Source of the DNA: Rhizobium sp. CCGE531
Lineage (GTDB): Bacteria; Pseudomonadota; Alphaproteobacteria; Rhizobiales; Rhizobiaceae
Direction of reading: 5' to 3'
NCBI RefSeq assembly: GCF_003627795.1
Contig: NZ_CP032687.1
Span: 310,001 to 374,000, forward strand
Length of the DNA stretch: 64,000 nt
How positions within the stretch are numbered: position 1 is the stretch's first letter; every line of letters begins with the position of its first letter. The position numbers and the translations under genes were made by a program. The notes beneath the pieces are model-generated. The model had not been told where the DNA came from and searched no databases. It saw only the letters and a list, made by a program, of their open reading frames with translations. This document shows positions 17,431 through 27,149 of the stretch, piece after piece.

Positions 17431-18618
17431 TTGCGCTCCACCTTCGAAGTCGCCGATATCTTTCGACGACATGGGAGCTCCTACAGGCGTGAGAACGCCG
17501 GTCATCTTGGCCGCGGCGAGCGACGTGTCATGGGCGCGATCGAAGCCTGCCGCACACCAAGGCTCGGCGGGCACGTCGATGCCTGCGACGATTGCGGCAG
17601 GACCCGCATCTCCTATAATTCCTGCCGCAATCGCCATTGCCCGAAGTGCCAAGGCGCGGCCCGCAAGGAGTGGGTCGATGCACGCGTCGCCGATCTCTTG
17701 CCGGTCCCGTACTTTCATGTGGTCTTCACGCTACCATCAGGCATCGCCGAGATCGCCTTTCACAACAAGGCGGTCGTCTATGCATTGCTGATGCGGATCG
17801 CAGCCCAGACGCTGCAGACGGTCGCCGCCGAGCCCAAGCGGCTGGGTGCCGAGATCGGTATCATCGCCGTGCTTCACACCTGGGGCCAGGCCATGACCCA
17901 CCATCCCCACGTCCACTGCGTCGTACCCGGCGGCGGTCTCTCACCGGATAAGTCAAAGTGGATCGCATGCCGGCCGGGCTTCTTCTTGCCTGTCCGCGTG
18001 CTGTCGCGGCTATTCCGGCGGCTCTTTCTGACGGCCCTTGCTGACGCCTTCGCTCACGGTGAACTTCGCTTTTCCAACGCGCTTGCGCACCTTGCCGACC
18101 CCGCCGCTTTCACCTGCCATCTCGCGCACGCTCGTCGCAGTGAATGGGTCGTCTACGCCAAGCCGCCTTTCGGCGGCCCCGACCAGGTGCTCGCCTATCT
18201 CGGCCGCTACACCCATCGTGTTGCCATCGCCAACAGCCGCATCGTCGAGGTCAATGACGGCCATGTTGCCTTCCGATGGAAGGATTACCGTAGCAATGGT
18301 CGCGACCGCGAGAAGATCATGCGCCTTAACCCGCACGAGTTCATCCGCCGCTTTCTTCTGCACGTGCTCCCTGACGGCTTCCACCGCATGCGCCACTTCG
18401 GCTTTCTCGCCAATAGCCACCGACGGGATCGGATCGGTCTCTGCAGGGAGCTCCTCTACACGCCATCACCAGCAGGCGAGCAACCCCAGACCGGCAAATC
18501 ACAGCACGGGCAGTCCTACGAATGCCCCGACTGCCGGCGTCCCATGCGCAGGACCGGCATCAACGTTGCGCCTGTTTCACCGCCGCAGCCGTCATCGTTC
18601 AGGTGCGATACGTCATGA
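17431..18618 (+). CDS. IS91-family HUH transposase
   Basis: 395 residues. N-terminal zinc-binding domain with CDDCGRTRISYNSCRNRHCPKCQ-type cysteines (about 50-75), the HUH motif in MTHHPHVHCVVPGGG (about 155-170), and the catalytic Tyr region in LAYLGRYTHRVAI (about 255). It nicks one strand at the element end and drives rolling-circle transposition. The frame begins with TTG at 17431 directly after the recombinase stop; the first domain residues follow soon, so the true start is near. C-terminal cysteines (YECPDCRRPM) form a second possible zinc site. Confidence 0.92.
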   Translation: MRSTFEVADIFRRHGSSYRRENAGHLGRGERRVMGAIEACRTPRLGGHVDACDDCGRTRISYNSCRNRHCPKCQGAARKEWVDARVADLLPVPYFHVVFTLPSGIAEIAFHNKAVVYALLMRIAAQTLQTVAAEPKRLGAEIGIIAVLHTWGQAMTHHPHVHCVVPGGGLSPDKSKWIACRPGFFLPVRVLSRLFRRLFLTALADAFAHGELRFSNALAHLADPAAFTCHLAHARRSEWVVYAKPPFGGPDQVLAYLGRYTHRVAIANSRIVEVNDGHVAFRWKDYRSNGRDREKIMRLNPHEFIRRFLLHVLPDGFHRMRHFGFLANSHRRDRIGLCRELLYTPSPAGEQPQTGKSQHGQSYECPDCRRPMRRTGINVAPVSPPQPSSFRCDTS

Positions 18619-18899
18619 TGTCCGGCAAGCCGAATACTGGCCAATATATTCATAAAACCAAACGCCTTTCCGGCGCGCGATACCGCTTGACCCTGGCCAC
18701 CCCGAAAGACCGACAGGGTGCATTGAGAGTGCAAAAATCGCCGCCAATCGCCCGGCAATCTGCTGGCGACGGTCGCCAGATCAAGCCAAAATTCGGTAGT
18801 GCGACCGCCGCACGCGACCAATTTGATATCGCCGTCAAACAACGTGCTCTACTATTCCCATAACAGCGCCAAACAACCCGCGCCTTACTTCAATCCGGC

Positions 18900-18950
18900 T
18901 TATGTGAGGTCGCTCGAGCTTGCCGCGACGACGGATGCGACCTCACATAA
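18900..18950. promoter_or_regulatory. Hairpin at right end of IS91 element
   Basis: Perfect 14-bp inverted repeat TTATGTGAGGTCGC / GCGACCTCACATAA with a 23-bp centre. Position at the junction of IS91 and IS21 suggests it is the IS91 replication origin or terminus; it lies just before the IS21 end. Confidence 0.6.
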
Positions 18951-19121
18951 CCCTCCAGATTCCGATGATTTACCGGACGGCGTTCCAATCAAAAACCGGA
19001 CACGATTCCGAGAATTAGCCGGACGCGATTCCGATTTGATACCGGACAGTTTTTCAACGTAAGCAGTGCCCCTGGGTCAGCAACCTTGGCATGCATTTCC
19101 TTTTGAACTTGAGGAGATGGC

Positions 19122-20657
19122 ATGTCGAAGAGACGAAGGCTGACCATGAGACAACTACGACATTTGCTTCGACTGCGATCAGACGGCGTGAGCGTTCGCG
19201 ATATTGCCGATCTGCTCGGGATTGCCCGCAGCACGGTGCAGGACGGGATCGGGCGGGCTGCGACGGCAGGGCTGTCATGGCCTTTGCCTGCCGATCTGAC
19301 TGACGACGTCCTGGAAGGCAAACTTTTCGCCCGGCAAGGCACCAAACAAGGGGTGCGGCGACTACCAGAGCCGGATTGGAGCGTCATTGCGGTCGAGCTG
19401 AAGAAGCCCGGCGTGACGCTGACGATCCTGTGGGAGGAATACCGGGCGATTCATCCGGATGGCTACGGGTTCAGCCGGTTCTGCGACCTGTTCCGCGGCT
19501 TTGAGCGACGTCTGACGCCAACGATGCGGCAGATCCATATCGCCGGCGACAAGGTGTTCGTCGACTATTCCGGCAAGAAGCTGCCGATCGTCGATCGCAA
19601 GACCGGCGAGATCCGCGAGGCGGAGATCTTTGTCGGCGTGCTTGGCGCATCGAGTTATGCGTTTGCAGAAGCAACCTGGACCCAGACCCTACCGGATTGG
19701 ATTGGCTCGCACGTGCGCATGTTCGCCTTCTTCAGCGGCGTGCCGCGCCTTATCGTTCCGGATAATTTGAAGTCCGGCGTCAACAAGGCGAGCTTCTACG
19801 ATCCAGAGATCAATCGCAGTTATGGCACCATGGCCGCCTATTACGGCGTCGGTGTCCTCCCCGCACGACCGAGGCGCCCGAAAGACAAGCCAAAGGTCGA
19901 GGCCGGCGTTCGTTTTGCCCAAAGCTGCATCCTCGGCCGGCTGCGTAATCAGACCTTCTTCTCACTGGAGGAAGCCAATGCCGCGATCCGCGGAGCCGTC
20001 GAGCGGATCAACACGCACGTAATGAAGCGGCTTGGCAAAACCCGCCAGGAGATGTTCGAGACCATGGAACGCCCGGCACTGGCGGCTCTTCCGGCGGAGG
20101 CTTACGAATACGCCGAATGGAAGCTGGCGCGGGTGTCGACTGACTATCACGTCGAGTTCGAGCACTATTTCTATTCCGTGCCCCATGCGCTCATCCGCCA
20201 GCAGGTGGATATCCGGGCCACGAGCCGCACAATCGAGGTCTTCTTCAAAGGCAAGAGGGTTGCGGCCCACCAACGCCGTTACGGCGGTTCCCGCCACGGA
20301 ACCGACCCCGACCATATGCCCAGTTCGCACCGCCGTTACGCAGAATGGTCTCCCGAACGCTTCCAGCGCTGGGGTGCATCCATCGGACCTCACACAGAGG
20401 GGCTGATCATCGCCATCCTGGCCAACCGTCCTCATCCAGAACAAGGCTTTCGAACTTGCCTCGGCGTGCTGAAGCTCTATCGGGCAATTCCCACGATGCA
20501 GGCCGAAGCGGTGTCCGCCCGTGCCGTCGAGATCGGTGGACTGACCTGCAAAAGCATCAGCGCCCTCATCAGCACCTACAAGGCACCAAGACATTCCGCC
20601 GAAACCGCCGCCGTCGGTGAGCATGCCAATCTTCGCGGCAAAGCCTACTTTCATTAG
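19122..20657 (+). CDS. istA: IS21 transposase IstA
   Basis: 511 residues, normal for IstA. N-terminal helix-turn-helix (LLRLRSDGVSVRDIADLLGIARSTVQ), DDE integrase core with FVDYSGKKLP (first Asp), LIVPDNLKSGV (second Asp) and KPKVEAGVRFAQ (Glu), then a C-terminal beta-barrel region. It cuts the element ends together with the IstB ATPase. ATG at 19122 has GAGGAGA upstream at 19110-19116. The gene appears intact, and istB follows after 13 bp. Confidence 0.95.
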   Translation: MSKRRRLTMRQLRHLLRLRSDGVSVRDIADLLGIARSTVQDGIGRAATAGLSWPLPADLTDDVLEGKLFARQGTKQGVRRLPEPDWSVIAVELKKPGVTLTILWEEYRAIHPDGYGFSRFCDLFRGFERRLTPTMRQIHIAGDKVFVDYSGKKLPIVDRKTGEIREAEIFVGVLGASSYAFAEATWTQTLPDWIGSHVRMFAFFSGVPRLIVPDNLKSGVNKASFYDPEINRSYGTMAAYYGVGVLPARPRRPKDKPKVEAGVRFAQSCILGRLRNQTFFSLEEANAAIRGAVERINTHVMKRLGKTRQEMFETMERPALAALPAEAYEYAEWKLARVSTDYHVEFEHYFYSVPHALIRQQVDIRATSRTIEVFFKGKRVAAHQRRYGGSRHGTDPDHMPSSHRRYAEWSPERFQRWGASIGPHTEGLIIAILANRPHPEQGFRTCLGVLKLYRAIPTMQAEAVSARAVEIGGLTCKSISALISTYKAPRHSAETAAVGEHANLRGKAYFH

Positions 20658-20670
20658 GAGACAATCAAAA

Positions 20671-21426
20671 ATGCTGACCAATCCCACCGTCGATACTCTG
20701 TACCAACTCGGCCTTTCCGGCATGGCCACCGCTTTCCAGGACCTGGAGAAGCAACCGGAAGCGAGAAGCCTTCAGCATGGCGAATGGCTCGCGATCTTGC
20801 TCGAACGCGAGCAGACCACGCGCCGCCAGAAACGCTTCGAGGCACGAGCCCGCGCGGCCAGGCTCCGTCATGACGCCCAGGTCGAGAATGTCGATTTCCG
20901 TGCAGCACGCGGTCTCGACCGTAATCTCTTCCTCAAGCTTTCGACCTGCGACTGGATCAGACAGCGGCACTCCTTGCTATTGATCGGACCAGCCGGCGTC
21001 GGCAAAAGCTGGCTGGCCTGCGCCCTCGGCCACAAGGCGTGCCGTGAGGATCTTTCCGTCGCCTATCACCGCGTGCCCCGGCTCTTTGCCGCGCTTGCCT
21101 TGGGACGAGGCGACGGTCGCTACGCAAAGGTGCTCAAGAGCTTGGCCAAAACCGATCTCCTGATCCTGGATGATTGGGGCCCCGAGAAGCTCAGCGACGA
21201 GCAACGCCGCGATCTCCTGGAGATTGTTGAGGATCGCTACGAGAAGCGCTCGACCATCGTTACCAGCCAAATCCCGGTGGACCACTGGTACGATATGATC
21301 GGAAATCCCACGATCGCCGACGCCGTGCTGGATCGCCTCGTCCACAACGCCTACCGCATCGAACTTTCCGGTGAGAGCCTGCGCAAACATCGAAACCTGT
21401 CAGCCGAGGATGCAACTCAGGCTTGA
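20671..21426 (+). CDS. istB: IS21 helper ATPase IstB
   Basis: 251 residues. AAA+ ATPase with Walker A in LLIGPAGVGKSWLACAL, Walker B in TDLLILDDWGPEK and the conserved TSQIPVDHWYD block. IstB oligomerises on target DNA and stimulates IstA. The start is the ATG at 20671 with TAGGAGA nine bases upstream; an in-frame extension to 20617 overlaps istA and is less likely. Intact. Paired with istA as in all IS21 elements. Confidence 0.95.
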   Translation: MLTNPTVDTLYQLGLSGMATAFQDLEKQPEARSLQHGEWLAILLEREQTTRRQKRFEARARAARLRHDAQVENVDFRAARGLDRNLFLKLSTCDWIRQRHSLLLIGPAGVGKSWLACALGHKACREDLSVAYHRVPRLFAALALGRGDGRYAKVLKSLAKTDLLILDDWGPEKLSDEQRRDLLEIVEDRYEKRSTIVTSQIPVDHWYDMIGNPTIADAVLDRLVHNAYRIELSGESLRKHRNLSAEDATQA

Positions 21427-21606
21427 CCAGCCTGATATTCGCCGACAATGATCAACTCAGACCCAGAGACGCTCTACACCGTCCGGCTTCGCCTCGGAAT
21501 CGCGTCCGGTAAAACGCTGGAATAAGCGTCCGGTCAATGATCGGAAACCCCGTCCGGTTTCATTGGAATACACAGCTGGAGCAACTTGAAATGTGGAAAT
21601 GATCCG

Positions 21607-21705
21607 CCTTTAGGCGGTTCCAGCCCGTCGGGACGCAATTGCGTTCCGCTCAAGCCGCTTTGAGCGGCTCATATCCTAAAGCCCCCGGCTTTGCCGGGGG
21701 ATATT
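21607..21705 (+). mobile_element. Detached right end of IS200/IS605-type element
   Basis: Three hairpins in a row: CCGCC-TTTA-GGCGG (about 21608-21621), AGCCGC-TTTGA-GCGGCT (21654-21670) and CCCCCGGC-TTT-GCCGGGGG (21682-21700), then ATATTTAC. The last has the same GGC-TTT-GCC loop as the left hairpin at 15940-15956. I interpret this as the right end of the IS200-like element whose tnpA ends at 16466. Confidence 0.6.
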
Positions 21706-21714
21706 TACTGAACG

Positions 21715-22830
21715 GCGCGAGACGGGAGCAGGATCCGTTCCGGTCTCGTCTTGATCAGATCATTGATCTGAAGCACGAACTTATCTGGTTGGCGCAGACA
21801 ATCGATTGGCCGTTCTAGAAGAACGATATGGTGAGATTTATTCGGATGGAGCCGGTATGCCGCCACTACCTCGACAGCCTCTCCAGTATTTCTGCGGCGG
21901 GACATTCTTCCAACACACATTGCCGTTCGATCGTTCGTCGCTGATGGCAGCGCAAATGCAGTTTGTCGCATGGCTGGCGCCAACGCATGGGCGAGTAGCG
22001 GATAAAGGCGCTTCTGCAGGACAGCTCTTGGTGGCGTCAAGACCGGTGCGATGAAGCCGTCGGACACGCGGCAGGCGATCGTCGATACAATAGTCCAAGA
22101 ACATGATGTTTCCGACCGCCGCCAAGCTCATTGACCGGGCACGGAGCGGCTCGTGTGGCTGGCTCGCAGGGTGGCGCTCGATCTGCGCCAGACGGCTGGG
22201 CAAATTCGCCCTGATCCAGCACCAGCGGTGTGCCCATGCCAAACAGTTCAGGCGGGCTGGGGGTGCTGCGCAAGCTAAGGACCTATCTCGGGCGAACGAT
22301 CCGCGACATCTCACGCCGACGAAGTCGAATGCATCCGTAAAGGCAAGGCGCACAAGCCTTACGAGTTTGGCGTCAAGTCTCGGTGGCCTCGATACTGAAC
22401 CGCTCTCCAAAGGCGGCCAGTTCGCCCTCCATGCCATGGCACCGCCAGGCAACCCCTATTATGGGCGCACCCTCGAGACCATCATCCCCGACATGGAGGA
22501 GACGATCGGCAACGAGTTGTCCGCATCCTGGCTGATGCCGGATATCGCGGCCACAATGCACCTGAGAGTCACAAGCTGCGGGTCTTCACAAGCCACAACA
22601 GCGCCGCGTGACGCCGGCCATCAAACGACAGATGCGACGAGAGCCAGCCGTCGAGCCCGTCATCGGCCACATCAAGAACGAGCATCGGATGGATCGCAAT
22701 TATCTCGCCGGACAAAAGGAGATGCCGTCGATGCCGTTCTGGCTGCCGTTGGCTACAACTTCTTGCTCCTGCTCAGGTGATTCAGAGACCTGCCTGCTCA
22801 CCGTCATGCTTTTGGCGTCTCTGCACCAGC
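21715..22830 (+). pseudogene. IS5-family transposase, multiply frameshifted
   Basis: Pieces of one transposase appear in order but in different frames: LDQIIDLKHELIWLAQTIDW (about 21750-21810), YFCGGTFFQHTLPFDRSSL (about 21885-21945), GKFALIQHQRCAHAKQF (about 22200), GKAHKPYEFGVK (about 22340), GHNAPESHKLRVFTS (about 22550), RRVTPAIK and PVIGHIKNEHRMDRNYLAG (22610-22710), VLAAVGYNFLLLLR (about 22740-22780). These match, as I remember it, a common rhizobial IS5-type transposase. Internal stops and shifts make it dead. The terminal repeats were not identified. Confidence 0.75.
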
Positions 22831-22956
22831 GGCGCATGCTTCCTGAAGATCTCAACGTAAAAACTGGTTCTGCCGCACGGCGGGAGAGTTCATCATCGCC
22901 GTCCACGGCACTTCCACAGGGAATGATTTGGTAGTTTGCATTGGCGCCCACAGATC

Positions 22957-24102
22957 TCATCCTTCGGGCAGATCGTCCAACCAACAGGCGCCTTCGAGGT
23001 TCGGCCGGGAAAAGATCTTTCCGATCTTTTCTGAAGCCTTGTTTTGGTGATATCGCATATAGACGCGGCCATCAGTTCCAAAGTCGAGAATCTCGATCTT
23101 ACCTGTGTAATGCGACATGATGTATTTAAATGTCTTTTGAATGCCGCTCAGGCGTTGGTTGATGCCATGCGAAATCTCCAGGCCGCGGCGCAGTGGAACC
23201 TGAAAATGCGATGCACCTTTCACCGGCCTGCCTTGAAATAGGTAATATGGGCGGACACCCATATGGTGACACTTGGCGAAGGTCGCGGCCAAAATGTCGG
23301 GGTCATCGTTGACTTTCGCGAGAAGCACGCACTGGTTTAGGAACTGCGTACCACGCGCCCGCAATGACCGAATGCTTCGCTCCGCGTCGGCCGAAATTTC
23401 GCCGATATGGTCAAAATGCGTAACGATCACTGCGGATTTTCCAGCTACATGGATCCGTTCGAACAAGGCCACTAGAGCAGGATCCTCAAACCTTTGGGGC
23501 GTGTAGGCGAGCATTTTTGTGCCAAAACGAATGGAATTCAGATGTGGGAATGGCAGCAGATGATCAAGAATTTCATGGAGGCTGGCGGTGTTGAGCACGA
23601 ACGGGTCACCTCCTGATATCAGGACGTTCGTCATCTCAGGATGAGCTCCAATGTATCGCGCAATCTGCCCTAGGTCAGCTGCGATTTCATCTGAGTCCTT
23701 GCCAACAATGCGTTTGCGGAAGCAATAACGGCAGTATGAAGCGCAGCGGTCCGTTGCAAGCAACAATCCTGTTTGCGCGTACTTGTGCTGAAACCCGGGC
23801 GCGACCGTGTTTTCGTGCTCTCCGCTGGTATCCAGAGTGCCGGGACCGTTGAACTCTTCGAATGAGGGCTCGACGATGAATTTAAGCTGATCATAATGAC
23901 CACTGTTGATGATCTGTTCACGATAGAATTTTGTAACACGATAACGCGTGATGCTGTTTGCTTCCACCTCGGCGGGGGTGACTGCGCGTGCCCCCTCAAT
24001 GAAATTTATGATCTTGGACGACAACAGCGGGTCCGAACTGATGAGCGGAGCCACTTTTAATTGTTTTGTCGTCTTACCTTGGATAGTTCGAGTGGTCTTC
24101 AT
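22957..24102 (-). CDS. Radical SAM lysine 2,3-aminomutase-like enzyme (KamA family)
   Basis: 381 residues. Radical SAM cluster motif CxxxCxxC in DRCASYCRYCFRKR (Cys 120, 124, 127) and the family blocks TNVLISGGDPFVL, RFGTKMLAYTPQRF, GTQFLNQCVLLAKVNDD and GVRPYYLFQGRPVKG, with a possible PLP Lys in SHYTGKIEIL near residue 325. KamA enzymes move an alpha-amino group to the beta position (lysine, glutamate or arginine) using 4Fe-4S, SAM and PLP. The C-terminal cysteine cluster of clostridial KamA is not evident. The start is the ATG at 24102. It stands alone between IS5 debris and an IS3 element, on the same strand as the ATP-grasp and kinase genes. The substrate cannot be told from sequence. 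Confidence 0.85.
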   Translation of the reverse strand: MKTTRTIQGKTTKQLKVAPLISSDPLLSSKIINFIEGARAVTPAEVEANSITRYRVTKFYREQIINSGHYDQLKFIVEPSFEEFNGPGTLDTSGEHENTVAPGFQHKYAQTGLLLATDRCASYCRYCFRKRIVGKDSDEIAADLGQIARYIGAHPEMTNVLISGGDPFVLNTASLHEILDHLLPFPHLNSIRFGTKMLAYTPQRFEDPALVALFERIHVAGKSAVIVTHFDHIGEISADAERSIRSLRARGTQFLNQCVLLAKVNDDPDILAATFAKCHHMGVRPYYLFQGRPVKGASHFQVPLRRGLEISHGINQRLSGIQKTFKYIMSHYTGKIEILDFGTDGRVYMRYHQNKASEKIGKIFSRPNLEGACWLDDLPEG

Positions 24103-24467
24103 CTAGAGCCCTTAATTAAAGAAGGCGAGAGGCAATTGTCGTACGGTTCTTCGTTATGCACCTGCAATCAATGTGCCGTCGACGATCTGATTGCTGTCAA
24201 AGTGACGCAAAGTCAGGTTACGCAGGCGTCCACAGAATACGAGGGTCTTCAGGGTGTCAGGGCCAGAACAGAAATGGACCCAATTTGACACGGCCAATGT
24301 AAGGAATGATTGAGCCGTTGTTTTTCGAAGCACCATCTGATGTTGTTGCCGCCGCGCATGTCATGCGCTTGTCTTGCGGCGTGCTGATTTTTTGGCGCGC
24401 GTGGCTGGGGCTTGGCTGGACGCGCTTCTCGCTCTTTCCATAGACGTAGACGCCTGCGTAGAAAGTT
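24103..24467. other. Upstream region of aminomutase gene
   Basis: About 365 bases with no convincing gene, ending at the left terminus of the IS3 element. Short frames on both strands lack motifs. The natural promoter of the aminomutase gene, or the upstream gene of its operon, would lie here before the IS3 insertion. Confidence 0.4.
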
Positions 24468-24506
24468 TGAACCGCGCCGGGTTTGCCGGAGGCCGTTTGG
24501 TTTAAG

Positions 24507-24614
24507 TTATGCGGCCATGGCTGGCGCGTCCAGCATGGCATAGTAACGTTCTTCGGCTTCGGCAGGCGGAATGTTTCCTATGGGCTCCAGAAGACGCCGG
24601 TTGTTGAACATGGG
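24507..24614 (-). pseudogene. IS3 OrfB, detached C-terminal fragment
   Basis: Encodes FNNRRLLEPIGNIPPAEAEE through MLDAPAMAA and a stop, the usual end of OrfB in this IS3 group. It belongs to the orfB body at 25972-26826, whose own frame breaks off at WVDWLFN. The IS110 element lies between the two pieces. Confidence 0.85.
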
Positions 24615-26010
24615 GTAATCGCGGTGCGATCCCCTCTGACAACCAAGTTCATTGCGGGGTGGTTGCCCCCCGATAAGATGGAAAAACGGGCTCACGATCT
24701 GCACCAGGCCCAAGCATCGAATGGAGAGCAACCATGGAACAGTATATCGGCCTTGATGTTTCGCAGAAAGAGACCGCGATTTCGATTCGGCAAGGCGGCT
24801 CGCGGATTTGGCGAGGCAAGTGCGCATCAGATCCCACAGTCCTGGCAGCAATTATTCGCAAGCAAGCACCCAATGTGAAGCGCGTGGTTTTCGAGACGGG
24901 TCCACTCTCGACATGGTTCTACCACGCGCTATCGTCTGAGGGATTGCCTGTGATTTGTATCGAAGCGCGCCACGCGCAGAAAATTTTGAACGAAACGCTA
25001 AACAAGACCGATGCCAATGACGCGGATGGATTAGCGCAATTGGCCGAGGCCGGCTTTTACAAGGCTGTTCGCGTGAAGGGCTTCGATGCCATGCTGACCC
25101 GCACTTTGATCGGCGTTCGCAAGCAGGTCGCGGGCATGTCGATCCAGCTCAGCAACCAAATCCGTGGTGTGATGAAGACGTTTGGCCTCATCGTGCCAAG
25201 GAGCAAAGGCCAGGTATTCGAGGGCACGTTCGAGAACTGCTCGCCGGCAACGACAATCTGGCCAAGGTGATATTACCTCTGGTCGATGCATGGCGCGACA
25301 TCCGCAAGCATGTTGCCAACTTGGACCGGCAGTTGCTGGCAGCGGCGCGCAACAGCAAGGCAGCCAAATTACTGATGACAATCCCGGGTATCGGCGCCAT
25401 CACCTCGCTGTCGTTCTCATCCGCGATTGAAGATCCGGACAACTTCAAGCGATCTCGCTCTGTCGGCGCCTGGCTCGGATTGACCACGAGACGATATCAA
25501 TCCGGAGAAATCGATTACGACGGCCACATCTCCCGTCGTGGAGATAGCCACTTGCGAAGCCTTCTCTACGAAGCGGCGATGGTGATGCTCACGCGAACCA
25601 AGTCCCGAAATGACAGTAGCCTCAAGGATTGGGGCTCAGGCTTCGAGAGCGTCTCGGTATCAAGCGTGCCGCCGTTGCAGTGGCGCGTAAGTTGGCCGTC
25701 ATCATGCACAGGATGCTGAAGATGGGAGAGCCATTCAACCGGTTGGTTGTCGTTCCCGCATAATCCGAGGCCCTAAAAGTCAGAAATTCTGCGCGTCACG
25801 ATCGTCGCGTGAGAGGTCCCTGCCGCGGACGTGGGTCTGGTCATTCCGTTTAGATTGGATGCAGTTCCTAAAACTGCGTGTTGAACATAGGAAGGCCATT
25901 CCTGCGAAGACCATGATGCGGCGGCTCCTGCCGACCGCGGAAACAACCCCGCTCCCGGCCGGTGATTATCCTCACACAAAATCTGGACGAACGGGCTTGA
26001 CCTGTGCGAT
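24615..26010 (+). mobile_element. IS110-family element inside IS3 orfB
   Basis: The 1.4-kb insert separates the two parts of IS3 orfB (...GTTGTTGAACA at 24614 and AAACAACCAATCC at about 26011). It carries an IS110-type DEDD transposase gene with two frameshifts. IS110 elements have no terminal inverted repeats, and the ends are set here only by where the IS3 sequence stops and resumes. Bases 25764-26010 are non-coding and would hold the 3' end and bridge-type RNA region that IS110 elements can carry; no fold was tested. Confidence 0.75.
24734..25763 (+). pseudogene. IS110-family transposase, two frameshifts
   Basis: N-terminal DEDD RuvC-like domain: YIGLDVSQKETAISI, FETGPLSTW, KTDANDADGLAQLAEAG. 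The frame should read TFRELLAGNDNLAKVILPL but is shifted near 25234 by one missing base. The C-terminal domain (transposase_20 type) follows at 25267 with LLMTIPGIGAITSLSF and FKRSRSVGAWLGLTTRRYQSG, including the Ser nucleophile region. A second missing base near 25634 shifts the end (LKDWGLRLRERLG expected), and the final codons LVVVPA stop at 25763. Length restored would be about 340 residues, normal for the family. Confidence 0.85.
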
Positions 26011-26826
26011 GCGATTAAACAACCAATCCACCCATTCGAGTGTGGCGAACTCCACGGCTTCGAAATTGCGCCATGGTCCCCGCCGATGGATGACCTCGGC
26101 CTTGTAGAGGCCGTTGATCGTTTCGGCGAGAGCGTTGTCGTAACTGTCGCCGACGCTTCCAACGGAAGGCTCGATGCCTGCCTCCGCCAGCCGTTCGGAA
26201 TACTTGATCGATACGTATTGAACACCCCTGTCGGAGTGGTGGATGAGACCACCGCGATGGACTGGCCGCCGGTCATGGAGTGCCTGGTCCAGGGCATCGA
26301 GGACGAAACCCGCATGAGCGGTTCGGCTCGCCCGCCAGCCGACGATGCGGCGGGCGAACGCGTCGATCACGAAAGCGACGTAAACGAAGCCTTGCCAAGT
26401 GGCTACATACGTGAAATCGGAAAGCCACAACATGTTCGGCGCGGGAGCGCAGAACTGGCGGTTCACGCGGTCGAGCGGACATAGAGCGGCCTTGTCAGAC
26501 ACGGTCGTTTTGACGGGCTTTCCACGGATAATGCCCTGAAGACCCATCATTCTCATAAGCCGAGAAACAGTGCATCGAGCTATGTCGAAGCCTTCCCGCT
26601 GCAACTGCCGCCATACTTTCCGCACGCCGTAGACTTGGAAATTCTCATTGAACACTCGGCGTATCTCGACCTTCATGGCCGCGTCGCGACGAGCGCGGGC
26701 CGACAGGCGGTCCACGTCCGTGCGCTTGGCGATGGCGTCATAGTAAGTGGACGGGGCAATCGGCAGCAGCCTGCAGATCGGCTCGACCCCGAACTTTGAG
26801 CGGTGTTCGTCGATGAAGGAAATCAT
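25972..26826 (-). pseudogene. IS3 OrfB transposase, 3' end cut by IS110
   Basis: DDE integrase of the IS3 family: an HTH_21-type N-terminal segment (NFQVYGVRKVWRQLQREG), then PNMLWLSDFTYVATW (first Asp), GLIHHSDRGVQYVS (second Asp) and DNALAETINGLYKAE (Glu). The coding sequence is intact to WVDWLFN at about 26008; beyond that the frame runs into IS110 and ends as IAQVKPVRPDFV. The true C terminus is at 24507-24614. It starts at 26826, overlapping the orfA stop by 4 bp, which fits IS3 translational frameshifting or coupling. Confidence 0.88.
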
Positions 26827-27149
26827 CGCTTCAGTGGGCGGTCGAGCTCCGCCTGGGCAAAATAAGCCGACGCCTTGCGCAAAATCTCATTGGCCTGTCG
26901 AAGCTCGCGGTTCTCCCGCTCAAGGGCCTTCATCTTCTCGGCGACGTCGCTTGGAAGGCCTGCTCGTTTGCCGCTGTCAACATCGGCCTTCTTCACCCAC
27001 TCATGCAGCGTATGTGCCGAGCAGCCAATCTTGGCGGCTATGGATGAAACTGCCGCCCACCGGGATGGATGCTCGGCCTCATGGTCCAAAACCATGCGGA
27101 TGGCTCGGTCACGAACTTCAGGTGAAAATTTGTTGGTCGTCTTGCTCAT
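26823..27149 (-). CDS. IS3 OrfA (helix-turn-helix)
   Basis: 108 residues. HTH_Tnp_1 domain ([19 protein letters not shown]...[18 protein letters not shown]) and a C-terminal leucine-zipper helix ([27 protein letters not shown]), the standard build of IS3 OrfA. It binds the terminal repeats and regulates or joins OrfB in the OrfAB transposase. Full length. It begins at an ATG near the right terminal repeat and overlaps the start of orfB. Confidence 0.92.
   Translation of the reverse strand: MSKTTNKFSPEVRDRAIRMVLDHEAEHPSRWAAVSSIAAKIGCSAHTLHEWVKKADVDSGKRAGLPSDVAEKMKALERENRELRQANEILRKASAYFAQAELDRPLKR

Larger units (their letters stand above)
16501..18957 (+). mobile_element. IS91-family element with partner tyrosine recombinase
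   Basis: A tyrosine recombinase gene and an IS91 HUH transposase gene sit between two strong hairpin-forming sequences: CTCCTGTCTGA at 16507-16517 with TCAGACAGGAG at 16546-16556, and TTATGTGAGGTCGC at 18900-18913 with GCGACCTCACATAA at 18937-18950. IS91 elements lack terminal inverted repeats and move by rolling circle between two such ends. Exact ends are inferred. The insertion lies in the IS200-like element. Bases 18619-18899 between the transposase and the right hairpin hold no gene. Confidence 0.75.
18959..21569 (+). mobile_element. IS21-family insertion sequence
   Basis: About 2.6 kb with istA and istB. Both ends carry several copies of a CCGGAC repeat in inverted orientation: left at 18975, 19001, 19020 and 19043, right as GTCCGG at 21480, 21506, 21529 and 21552. 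The outermost match is ATTCCGATGA (18959) against the complement of CATTGGAAT (21561-21569). Such multiple terminal repeats are typical of IS21 and bind IstA. Target duplication was not identified. Confidence 0.85.

Noticed and set aside
18959..19060. Repeated CCGGAC units as a CRISPR-like or iteron array
   Set aside because: Spacing and inverted counterparts at 21480-21560 show that they are IS21 terminal binding repeats.
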